This document shows positions 1 through 6,796 of a stretch of DNA of 64,000 nt, piece after piece. Position 1 is the stretch's first letter, and every line of letters starts with the position of its first letter. The notes under the pieces are model-generated. The model did not search any database, was not told where the DNA came from, and worked only from the letters and a program-made list of their open reading frames with translations. Source of the DNA: Gryllotalpicola daejeonensis (lineage in GTDB: Bacteria; Actinomycetota; Actinomycetes; Actinomycetales; Microbacteriaceae); the NCBI RefSeq assembly GCF_039538145.1, contig NZ_BAABBV010000001.1:2108001-2172000 (forward strand), in the 5' to 3' direction. Both the position numbers and the translations under genes were made by a program.

Positions 1-19
1 ATCCGTTCTTCAGCTGCGC

Positions 20-1084
20 TCAGTCGTCCGCGGCCGGGCTGTACACGCAGTCGACGAACGCGTCGGGCCCTTCAGCCGTCTCGGTCTTGACGACTTTGCC
101 GTCGATCTTGATCGTGCAGGTGAGGCTTCCCGGGTCGTCGACGTCGGTCGACATCGCGTCGAGGTTGTAGATCGTGAAGTCGCTCGCCGTCACCGAGACG
201 GTCTTCGACCACGGCACCGCCGCGGCGTCCGCCTCGTCGTCGGACCCGCCCGCGGCGTAGTCGATGTCGGCCGCGGTCACCGTGCCCGTGACCTGCAGCT
301 CGACGGTGTGCGAGCTCGATTCGGCCGACCCGCCGAGGTCGCTGCTGTCGCTGTCGCTGTCACCGAAGTCGGGGTGGTTCGCCGCGAAGACGAACAGCGC
401 CGTCCACACGATCGACATGATGATCGCGAAGATTGCGCCGAGGCCCCCGGTGATCACGCCGGTCAGGGCCATTCCGCCCTGCTTGCGCCGCATCCCGATG
501 ATGCCGAGCACGACCGCCGCCACTCCGATGAGCACCGCGACGTACGACCAGAACGGGATCCAGGCCGTGACGAGCGCCAGGAGGCCGAGGATCAGGGCTG
601 TGATCGCGAGTCCGCGGCTCGGGCCGGGCGGCCGCTGGCCGTAGGGGCCCTGCGGCGCGTACGGGTTCTGCGGCGGCGCGTAGGGGTTCTGCTGACCATA
701 GGGGGCTGCGGGCTGGCCCGGCTGGCCGCCGTACGGATTGCCCGGCGTTCCGGGCTGAGAGCCATAGGGATCTTGCGGGGCGTACGGGTTCTGAGCGCCA
801 TACGGGTTCGGTTGTTGAACCCACGGGTTGTCGCCCTGCGGCGACTCGGGCGGCGCAGGCGGCGCGGGCGGTACGAAGCTCGGCTGCCCCTGCGGCCCCT
901 GCACGGGCCGCGGCGGCACATAGCCCGGCTGCGGCGCGGGCGGCGGCGGGGGCGGCGGCACGTCGAAGCCGGGCGGAGCCGGCGGCACCGGCGGCTCGGG
1001 CGGAACCGGCGGCGTCGGCGGCTCGGGCCGCTCCGGCGGAACAGGCGGGTTCGAACCGCCCTGCGGCGGCGGGTAGTCAGTCAT
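20..1084 (-). CDS. Proline-rich DUF4190 membrane protein with MmpS-like C-terminal domain
   Basis: A 354-residue membrane protein of unknown role. Residues 1-155 are a low-complexity Pro/Gly/Gln/Tyr-rich cytoplasmic tail (many PPxPP and NPYG repeats). Around residues 158-235 lie hydrophobic segments typical of DUF4190, with the link GMRRKQGGMALTG between them. After an acidic Ser/Asp stretch the last 100 residues resemble the MmpS-type periplasmic domain: a VTGTVTAADIDY strand, a VPWSKTVSV strand and two cysteines (LTCTI, VDCVY) that could form a disulfide. This fold is seen in small actinobacterial membrane proteins, but a transport role is not shown here. ATG start at 1084. It is a single gene with a 180-bp upstream gap that carries a perfect palindrome. 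Domain calls are by motif recognition; the function is unassigned. Confidence 0.8.
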   Translation of the reverse strand: MTDYPPPQGGSNPPVPPERPEPPTPPVPPEPPVPPAPPGFDVPPPPPPPAPQPGYVPPRPVQGPQGQPSFVPPAPPAPPESPQGDNPWVQQPNPYGAQNPYAPQDPYGSQPGTPGNPYGGQPGQPAAPYGQQNPYAPPQNPYAPQGPYGQRPPGPSRGLAITALILGLLALVTAWIPFWSYVAVLIGVAAVVLGIIGMRRKQGGMALTGVITGGLGAIFAIIMSIVWTALFVFAANHPDFGDSDSDSSDLGGSAESSSHTVELQVTGTVTAADIDYAAGGSDDEADAAAVPWSKTVSVTASDFTIYNLDAMSTDVDDPGSLTCTIKIDGKVVKTETAEGPDAFVDCVYSPAADD

Positions 1085-1198
1085 GTGCGTGCTTTCCTCG
1101 CGTGCGAATAGTCGGCGTGCGCCGGAAGCGGAGGAAGACGGACGCCCCCCGGTCGCCGCGCAACGCCCCTGACGCTAGCGACTAATGGCCGCCGCGAA

Positions 1199-1218
1199 CA
1201 TGGGCACGCGTGCCCATG
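1199..1218. promoter_or_regulatory. Perfect 20-bp palindrome upstream of the DUF4190 gene
   Basis: The half-site CATGGGCACG is followed directly by its exact reverse complement. It lies 115 bp upstream of the start at 1084 and 46 bp past the end of the preceding gene. No T-tract follows it on the minus strand, so an operator is more likely than a terminator. Confidence 0.5.
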
Positions 1219-1264
1219 CCCTTGTTCTGGGGTGACGATTTTTCAGGCGAGCGGATGCCTGCCG

Positions 1265-1771
1265 CTACGCGATCCGCTGCCCGTGCAGCTCCTCGGCGAG
1301 GCGCCAGGTCGCGCCCTCGTCGTCGGAGACCCAGCCTTCCCAGTCGTAGCTGTCGTCGCGGATGTCGGTGAAGTTCCACCTGATGGGCCGCCCGTCGTTG
1401 CGCGAGCCGTCCTGCCGGACTCCGCCGCGCCAGGTCGACGCGATCATGCTGGTGTACTCGTTGGCGTCGGGTGCGAAGAAGCTGACCCGGGCGATGCCGG
1501 CCTGCGGGTCGGCCACGCGCAGGCCGATGGCGACGGTGCGCCGCGTGCCGTCCGGCAGCGTCACCACCTCGAGGTCCTGGATGGCCCGCCCCTCGAGCAC
1601 CCACGTGACCAGGTACTCGAATTCGCGAGGCATCCACTCGCCCGTCGCCTCATCGAAGCGGCGGCCCGTCACATGCCAGGAGCCCACCAGCTTGCGGAAG
1701 TTGCGCAGGCTGTGGTGGCCCTCGGCCAGCAGGGCCTCAACGAACTGGCTGGTTGCTGCGTCGAGTTCCAT
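1265..1771 (-). CDS. Hypothetical protein, DUF1579/lipocalin-like beta-barrel type
   Basis: A 168-residue soluble protein. An N-terminal helix (MELDAATSQFVEALLAEGH) is followed by alternating short strands with conserved features of DUF1579-like proteins: LVGSWHVTGR near residue 25, FEYLVTWVLEGRAIQD near residue 50, and late RWNFTDIRDDSYDWEGWVSDDEG. Such proteins are thought to be small ligand-binding barrels; no catalytic residues are recognisable. The start at 1771 is fixed by a strong AAGGAGGCCTC site immediately upstream; the reading frame stays open further upstream but overlaps dcd. It lies 26 bp after dcd on the same strand, so probably shares its transcript. There is no obvious functional link to dCTP metabolism. 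Confidence 0.7.
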   Translation of the reverse strand: MELDAATSQFVEALLAEGHHSLRNFRKLVGSWHVTGRRFDEATGEWMPREFEYLVTWVLEGRAIQDLEVVTLPDGTRRTVAIGLRVADPQAGIARVSFFAPDANEYTSMIASTWRGGVRQDGSRNDGRPIRWNFTDIRDDSYDWEGWVSDDEGATWRLAEELHGQRIA

Positions 1772-1797
1772 GAGGCCTCCTTGGTGGCTGGGTTCGG

Positions 1798-2403
1798 TCA
1801 GTTCTCCGGTCGACCGGTCTCGGTGGACGAGACGTCGGTGCGGTGGAAGTTGAGGTAGCTGCGGGACGCCGTGGGGCCGCGCTGCCCCTGGTAGCGCGAG
1901 CTGTAGTCGGCCGAGCCGTAGGGCTTCTCGGCCGGTGAGGTCAGGCGGAAGAAGCACATCTGGCCGATCTTCATGCCGGGCCACAGCTTGATCGGAAGCG
2001 TCGCGACGTTGCTCAGCTCGAGCGTCACGTGGCCGGTGAAGCCGGGGTCGATGAATCCCGCGGTCGAGTGGGTGAGCAGGCCGAGGCGGCCGAGCGAGCT
2101 CTTGCCCTCGAGGCGCGCCGCGATGTCGTCGGGTAGCGTGACCCGCTCGAAGGTCGAGCCGAGCACGAATTCGCCCGGGTGCAGGATGAACGGCTCGTCA
2201 CCGTCGACCTCGACGAGGTGGGTCAGGTCGGGCTGGTTCTCGGCCGGGTCGATGAACGGATATTTGTGGTTCGAGAACAGCCGGAAGAAGCGGTCGAGGC
2301 GCACGTCGATGCTCGACGGCTGGATCATCTGCGGCTCGTACGGCTCGAGCTTGATCCGGTCGCTGTCGAGTTCGGCCCTGATGTCGCGGTCGCTGAGCAG
2401 CAC
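1798..2403 (-). CDS. dcd: dCTP deaminase (possibly bifunctional, dUMP-forming)
   Basis: 201 residues. It deaminates dCTP to dUTP in thymidylate supply; several actinobacterial homologues also hydrolyse the dUTP to dUMP. The family landmarks are all present: SSIDVRLDRFFRLF near residue 30, the active-site block EGKSSLGRLGL followed by THSTAGFIDPGFTGHVTLELSN (catalytic Glu in TLELSN, residues about 110-145), KLWPGMKIGQMCFF, and the C-terminal lid YGSADYSSRYQGQ that closes over the nucleotide. GTG start at 2403. It begins 9 bp after the tetR stop and may be read through from it. Deaminase-only versus bifunctional cannot be decided from motifs. Confidence 0.95.
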   Translation of the reverse strand: MLLSDRDIRAELDSDRIKLEPYEPQMIQPSSIDVRLDRFFRLFSNHKYPFIDPAENQPDLTHLVEVDGDEPFILHPGEFVLGSTFERVTLPDDIAARLEGKSSLGRLGLLTHSTAGFIDPGFTGHVTLELSNVATLPIKLWPGMKIGQMCFFRLTSPAEKPYGSADYSSRYQGQRGPTASRSYLNFHRTDVSSTETGRPEN

Positions 2404-2412
2404 GCGGCCAGC

Positions 2413-3030
2413 CTATCTGGCGCCCACGAGCGGCAGCACGACCTCGTCGACGATCGACTCGATCACCTCTTCAGGCACGGGCTTGAGTGTCATCAGCAGC
2501 TCGTGGCGGAAGAGGTCGAAGGCGACGCTGCGCACGCGGGGGGTGAGCTTGGCCGCGTCGATCTCGCCGCGCTCGGCGGCACGGTCGAGCACCGCGTCGA
2601 TCGTGCTGGTGCGTCCGCCGACCAGCGTCTCGCGCAGATCGGCGAAGCTCGTGCCGGTCTCGGCGTAGTAGGCGCCGAGGCGAGCGCTCATCAGTACGGC
2701 GTAGGGCGCCCTGGTGCGGTTCGCGCGCCGGAAGATCGCCAGCAGGTCGCCGCGCAGCGAGCCGGTGTCGGGCGTCTCTGTGTGCCCGCTGTCGACCCAG
2801 CGCTTCACGGCCGCGGTCACGAGTTCGGGCTTCGACGACCACCGGCGATAGACGACGGCGCGGCTCGTCTTCGCCCGCTCGGCGACGGATTCGATGGTGA
2901 ATCCGTCGTAGCCCTTCTCTTCGAGCTCGGCCCATGCGGCATCCAGCAGCGCGCTCTCGAGAGCCGCGCCGCGGCGGCGCTGCGGTGCCTGCGAATCGGG
3001 GGCACCCTGGGAATCGTCTTTAAGGGACAT
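2413..3030 (-). CDS. TetR family repressor of the adjacent DHA2 efflux pump
   Basis: 205 residues. The N-terminal helix-turn-helix spans about residues 38-68 (GYDGFTIESVAERAKTSRAVVYRRWSSK) and is followed by an all-helical ligand-binding domain with a TetR_C-like region (GTSFADLRETL). It is divergent from an MFS drug transporter over a 60-bp gap that contains a strong palindrome, the classic layout for a repressor that controls itself and its pump. ATG start at 3030. Ligand unknown. dcd follows 9 bp downstream, so dcd may partly follow this regulation. Confidence 0.9.
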   Translation of the reverse strand: MSLKDDSQGAPDSQAPQRRRGAALESALLDAAWAELEEKGYDGFTIESVAERAKTSRAVVYRRWSSKPELVTAAVKRWVDSGHTETPDTGSLRGDLLAIFRRANRTRAPYAVLMSARLGAYYAETGTSFADLRETLVGGRTSTIDAVLDRAAERGEIDAAKLTPRVRSVAFDLFRHELLMTLKPVPEEVIESIVDEVVLPLVGAR

Positions 3031-3057
3031 TGTGTTTCTTATCCTAGCGGCTTACCG

Positions 3058-3080
3058 TTTAGATACAGCGTGTTTCTAAA
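3058..3080. promoter_or_regulatory. TetR-type operator between tetR and the MFS gene
   Basis: Near-perfect 23-bp palindrome: outer arms TTTAGA and TCTAAA, inner arms ACA and TGT, non-matching 3-bp centre; 18 of 23 positions are symmetric. It ends where the AAAGGAG ribosome-binding site of the MFS gene begins, so a bound repressor would block transcription of the pump. Confidence 0.75.
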
Positions 3081-3090
3081 GGAGTTCGAC

Positions 3091-4542
3091 ATGTCGACCG
3101 CTCAAGCCGAGACCACCAAGATCGACCCCGCCGCCTGGCGCAGCGTGTGGGCGGTGCTCGTGGGCGCCCTCGCCGTCATCTTCGACACCACGATCGTCGC
3201 CGTCGCGCTGCACACGCTGGCGAGCGATCTGCACACCTCGGTGGCGACCATCCAGTGGGTGAGCACCGGGTACCTGCTCGCGCTCGGCGTCACGATTCCG
3301 CTCACGGGGTGGGCCCAGCGCCTGCTCGGCGCGAAGCGGCTCTGGATCATCGCGCTGTCGATCTTCCTCGTCGGCTCGATCCTCTCGTCGCTGGCATGGG
3401 ATGCCCCGAGCCTCATCACCTTCCGCGTCGTGCAGGGAGTCGGCGGGGGCGTGATGCTTCCGCTCATGTCGACCATCGTGATGCAGGCGGCGGGCGGCAA
3501 GGGCATCGGGCAGATCATGTCGGTGGTCAGCCTTCCCGCCGTGCTCGGCCCGATTCTCGGCCCGGTGATCGGCGGAATCATCCTGTCTCACCTGCACTGG
3601 TCGTGGCTGTTCTGGGTGAACGTGCCGTTCTGCGTCGTCGGGCTCGTGCTCGCGGCGATCATGCTTCCGAAGGACGGCCCCGTGCGCCGCGCGCCGTTCG
3701 ACCTCGTCGGTTTCGTGCTGATGGCGCCCGCGCTCGTCGCGCTGCTCGATGGCCTGTCGAACGCAGGCAAAGACGGGGGATTCACCCGCGGCGACGTTCT
3801 GTGGCCGCTCATCATCGGGCTCGTGCTGCTCGCGGCGTTCGTCGCCTGGGCACTGCGGCGCAAGGCGCGCGCGCTCGTCGACCTGATGCTGCTGCGCCAC
3901 TGGCCGCTCTCGTCGTCGTCGCTGCTGCTGCTCTTGTCGGGCATCACGCTGTACGGGGCGATGCTCGTGCTTCCTCTTTACTTCCAGCAGCTGCGCGGCA
4001 TGACGCCGCTGCAAGCCGGTCTGCTGCTCATTCCGCAGGGCGTCGGCACGTTCGTCAGCCGCACGTTCGCCGGCCGGCTCTCTGATCGCGTCGGCGCGCG
4101 CTGGCTCGCGATCACCGGCTTTGCGATCGTGGCGCTCGGGACGCTGCCGTATGCCTTCGCCGGCCAGCACACCAACGAGGTGTGGCTGATGGCCGCGCTG
4201 CTCGTGCGCGGTTTCGGGCTTGGCATCGTCACGGTGCCGCTGATGGCGCTTGCGTTCCGTGGACTGGAGCGAGCAGAGGTGCCGGATGCCTCGATCATCA
4301 GTCGCATCGCCACGCAGGTCGGGGGCGCGTTCGGCACCGCCGTGCTCGCCGTGATCCTCGAGGGTGCGTTGAAGGCGGCGACCTCGAGCGCCGACGCCGT
4401 GGCTGCATTCCAGGGCGCGTTCTGGTGGTCGGTCGGATTCGCGGCCGTCGGAGTGGGGCTGTCGTTCCTGCTTCCCGGGCAGGTGAAGTCGGCCGCCGCC
4501 GCGCCTGCCGCGGCCGCGGGCTCAGGCGCAGCCAAGGCCTAG
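3091..4542 (+). CDS. MFS drug efflux transporter, DHA2 (EmrB/QacA) type
   Basis: 483 residues, proton-driven export of small toxic molecules across the plasma membrane. About 14 hydrophobic segments are visible. Motif A-like loop GWAQRLLGAKRLW lies after TM2, and the drug-antiporter motif C region SLPAVLGPILGPVIGGII lies in TM5; an Asp in TM1 (VIFDTTIVAVAL) matches the DHA2 pattern. The ATG at 3091 has AAAGGAG 6 bp upstream; the reading frame stays open far upstream but that part overlaps tetR and is not expected to be coding. Regulation is by the divergent TetR through the palindrome at 3058-3080. The C-terminus is an Ala-rich tail. Confidence 0.92.
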   Translation: MSTAQAETTKIDPAAWRSVWAVLVGALAVIFDTTIVAVALHTLASDLHTSVATIQWVSTGYLLALGVTIPLTGWAQRLLGAKRLWIIALSIFLVGSILSSLAWDAPSLITFRVVQGVGGGVMLPLMSTIVMQAAGGKGIGQIMSVVSLPAVLGPILGPVIGGIILSHLHWSWLFWVNVPFCVVGLVLAAIMLPKDGPVRRAPFDLVGFVLMAPALVALLDGLSNAGKDGGFTRGDVLWPLIIGLVLLAAFVAWALRRKARALVDLMLLRHWPLSSSSLLLLLSGITLYGAMLVLPLYFQQLRGMTPLQAGLLLIPQGVGTFVSRTFAGRLSDRVGARWLAITGFAIVALGTLPYAFAGQHTNEVWLMAALLVRGFGLGIVTVPLMALAFRGLERAEVPDASIISRIATQVGGAFGTAVLAVILEGALKAATSSADAVAAFQGAFWWSVGFAAVGVGLSFLLPGQVKSAAAAPAAAAGSGAAKA

Positions 4543-4550
4543 CCCGGCGG

Positions 4551-4631
4551 GTGCGCCCGTTCGGCGCTCTGGTGTTCCCACTCGGCGCAATTGCGACCGC
4601 CGTACCGGGAACAGTTGCGCCGTTCGGGCAC
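4551..4631. repeat. Dispersed palindromic repeat, copy 1 (convergent gap)
   Basis: An 81-bp element that fills the gap between two convergent genes. It is built from GTGCCCGnTCGGCnC-like units, two direct and one inverted (GCGCCGTTCGGGCAC at the right end). It aligns over nearly its full length with 29060-29138, which sits in another convergent gap. It probably folds into a stem and may act as a two-way terminator or a REP-like element. Confidence 0.7.
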
Positions 4632-4642
4632 GCGTGGGCGGG

Positions 4643-5296
4643 TCAGGCGCGCAGGGCCTCGACCGCCACCGTGAAGAGCTCGCTCTTGATCGCGGTGAGG
4701 GTGGGAACGTCCTTGCCGACGAGCGCTGCGGCACGCTCGATCGCGCTCGTCTCGAGCTCGTCAGGGGCGGCGACTGCGTCGACGAAGGCGGCGGCTGAGG
4801 CATCCGGCCCGCCGTATCGCCTACCGGTGGTCATCGCCTCGATCGCGGCAGCCGGCGTCACCTTGCTCTGGATCAGGCGCGCCATGCCGGGCGCGAACGA
4901 CAGCTTGAGGTCGATCTCGGGCAGGCAGAAGAAGCCCTTCTCGGAGTTCATGACGCGGAAGTCGTGGGCGAGGGCGAGCATGGCGCCGGCGCCGAACGCG
5001 TGGCCGTTGACCGCAGCAACGGTCGGAACGCCGAGGGTGAGCACCTTCGCGAGCAGGCGCTGCACGCGGGCGAGGTACGCCTCACGCGCAGCGCCGGGCG
5101 TCATGAGCTGATCGACGTCGAGTCCGTTCGAATAGAACTTGCCGGTGCCCGTGGTGACGAGAGCGGTCGGCGCCTGCGCGACGACGTCATCGAGTGCCCG
5201 ATCGACCTCGTCGAGCCACGCGCTCGTGAAGCGGTTCTCACCGTCGTCGAAGCGGAGGATCGAGACCTCGCCGGAGCGTTCAAGGGTGACGGGCAT
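4643..5296 (-). CDS. Enoyl-CoA hydratase/isomerase family, probable delta3-delta2-enoyl-CoA isomerase
   Basis: 217 residues, crotonase fold. The oxyanion-hole segments are KFYSNGLDVDQL (about residue 50) and NGHAFGAGAMLALAHD (about residue 95). The wording FYSNGLD and the short length (usual hydratases are about 260) are like the compact plant-type delta3-delta2-enoyl-CoA isomerases, so a role in moving double bonds during oxidation of unsaturated fatty acids is the best guess. GFFCLPEIDLKLSF could supply the acid residue. ATG start at 5296; the upstream gene in this direction is 93 bp away, so it may be monocistronic. A true hydratase is the main alternative. Confidence 0.8.
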   Translation of the reverse strand: MPVTLERSGEVSILRFDDGENRFTSAWLDEVDRALDDVVAQAPTALVTTGTGKFYSNGLDVDQLMTPGAAREAYLARVQRLLAKVLTLGVPTVAAVNGHAFGAGAMLALAHDFRVMNSEKGFFCLPEIDLKLSFAPGMARLIQSKVTPAAAIEAMTTGRRYGGPDASAAAFVDAVAAPDELETSAIERAAALVGKDVPTLTAIKSELFTVAVEALRA

Positions 5297-5389
5297 GGGG
5301 CGTCCTTCCTCGTTGAAGTGGTCGTTTCAGCGTAGGGGCGGTGTCGGAGGTGGGGCGTAGCGTCTTTAGGCCGCTCACGAGAGGCTCGC

Positions 5390-6676
5390 TCAGAACGGCC
5401 AGATCACGGGAACCAGGGCGACAGAGACGGCGAACGTCCAGAGCGAGATGACGAGGCCGAGGCGCCAGAAGTCGCCGAAGCGATAGCCGCCGGGGCCGAA
5501 GACCGCCACGTTGACGGCGGTCGAGAACGGGGTGATGTATGCGGTGCTCGCGCCGAGGGCGACGGCGAGGATCATCGGCAGCGACGCGACGCCGAGGTCG
5601 CCGGCCGTCGCAACCCCGATCGGCAGCATCACCAGCGCGGACGACGTGTTCGAAATGAACTGGCTGAGCAGCGCCGTGACGAGGAACAGGCCGCCGAAGA
5701 CGGCGAGCGGACCCAATCCGCCGAGCCCCCGCACGACCTCGTCTCCGATCAGCTTCGCGGCTCCGGTCTTCGTCATGGCGACCGCCGGCGCGATCATCGC
5801 GCCGATCAGAACGCACGTCGTCCAATCGACCCCGCGCACCAGCTCCGGCACGCTCACAACGCCCAGCACAACCATGAGGAGCGCACAGATCGCCGCCGCG
5901 ATCGCCGCCGGCACGAGGTTGAACGCCAGCAGCGCCACCAGCAGCGCGAGCAGCACGAGGGCGACGACGGCATCCCGCCCGAGCCTCGGCGCCCGCGGCG
6001 CCGACTGCGCGAAGGCATCGCTGTCATCCGACGCGAAGCTGCTGACCGGCTGCAGCTCGCTCTCTCGCACCGGGATCAGTCGCTTGCCGAGCAGCGCCAC
6101 GAGCAGGATCGTTCCGACGACCTGGGGCACGCCGACGAGTGCCCATGAGAAGAAGCCGAATGGACCGGCGTCCGCCTCATCTATCTGCGCCGCGGCGATG
6201 ACGTTGACCGGGCTGCCGAGCAGGCTCAGGTTCGCTCCCGCCGTGCACGCGAAGGCCAGTGGCATGAGCAGCTTCGATGGGACGGTCGCCGTGCGGCGCG
6301 CGATCACGATCACGACGGGGACCATTGCGACGACCGCCCCGTTCATGCCCATCAGTCCGCTGAAGACGGCAGCGACGGCCATGATCGCGATGAGCGACCA
6401 GAGCGGATGCCCGCCCGTGCGCCTCAGCAGAAGCGCACCGGCCCACGCCGCGACGCCCGTCTTCTCCAGCGCGATCGCGATCGAGAAGAGGGCGACCAGC
6501 AGGATGACGACGGGCTCGCCGAAGCCACTCAGCGTCTCGGGCATGCTGAGCACTCCGGTGAGGTAGAGCACTAGCGCGGCGGCGACCGCGACGATCACCG
6601 GGGGCCAGCGGTTCCACACGAAGAGCACCATCGCGAGCACGATGGTCGCCAGCGTGATCACGATGTGCGGGGTCAC
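5390..6676 (-). CDS. SLC13/DASS-family permease
   Basis: 428 residues, about 11-12 membrane segments. Typical anion/dicarboxylate transporter features: FNLVPAAIAAAICALLMV, a TGAAKLIGDEVV stretch, and the NTSSALVMLPIGVA motif near residue 360 that matches the SNT substrate/ion site; the first half has the matching GSPVNVIAAAQ. It lacks the pair of TrkA-C domains found in many bacterial members, so it is the short form. I chose GTG at 6676 (AGGATCGGAG upstream) because the frame further upstream offers only TTG and GTG with no better site. Substrate unknown (dicarboxylate, sulfate or arsenite-like anions are possible). Confidence 0.8.
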   Translation of the reverse strand: MTPHIVITLATIVLAMVLFVWNRWPPVIVAVAAALVLYLTGVLSMPETLSGFGEPVVILLVALFSIAIALEKTGVAAWAGALLLRRTGGHPLWSLIAIMAVAAVFSGLMGMNGAVVAMVPVVIVIARRTATVPSKLLMPLAFACTAGANLSLLGSPVNVIAAAQIDEADAGPFGFFSWALVGVPQVVGTILLVALLGKRLIPVRESELQPVSSFASDDSDAFAQSAPRAPRLGRDAVVALVLLALLVALLAFNLVPAAIAAAICALLMVVLGVVSVPELVRGVDWTTCVLIGAMIAPAVAMTKTGAAKLIGDEVVRGLGGLGPLAVFGGLFLVTALLSQFISNTSSALVMLPIGVATAGDLGVASLPMILAVALGASTAYITPFSTAVNVAVFGPGGYRFGDFWRLGLVISLWTFAVSVALVPVIWPF

Positions 6677-6721
6677 CGCTCCGATCCTGCCGCGCCCGTC
6701 CGGCACAGGCAATGATCGCGG

Positions 6722-6790
6722 CCTCTGTCGGTCGAGCGGACATTTGCGCGTGGTGCGGCGCCCGCAGATGTCCGCACCGGCGACAGAAGG
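6722..6790. repeat. Long imperfect inverted repeat after the ABC exporter gene
   Basis: Arms 6722-6747 and 6764-6790 share CTGTCG, GCGGACAT and TGC in inverted order around a 16-bp loop. It sits just past the stop of the exporter gene on the minus strand and upstream of the permease gene, so it probably forms the mRNA 3' stem-loop; no good T-tract is present. Confidence 0.6.
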
Positions 6791-6796
6791 TGGGCT

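Noticed and set aside
1798..2403. dCTP deaminase as a sign of a prophage
   Set aside because: No integrase, structural or lysis genes are near; base composition is like the neighbours.
2179..3090. N-terminal extension of the DHA2 pump through the tetR gene
   Set aside because: The sequence is antisense to tetR, without domain similarity; ATG 3091 has a clear ribosome-binding site.
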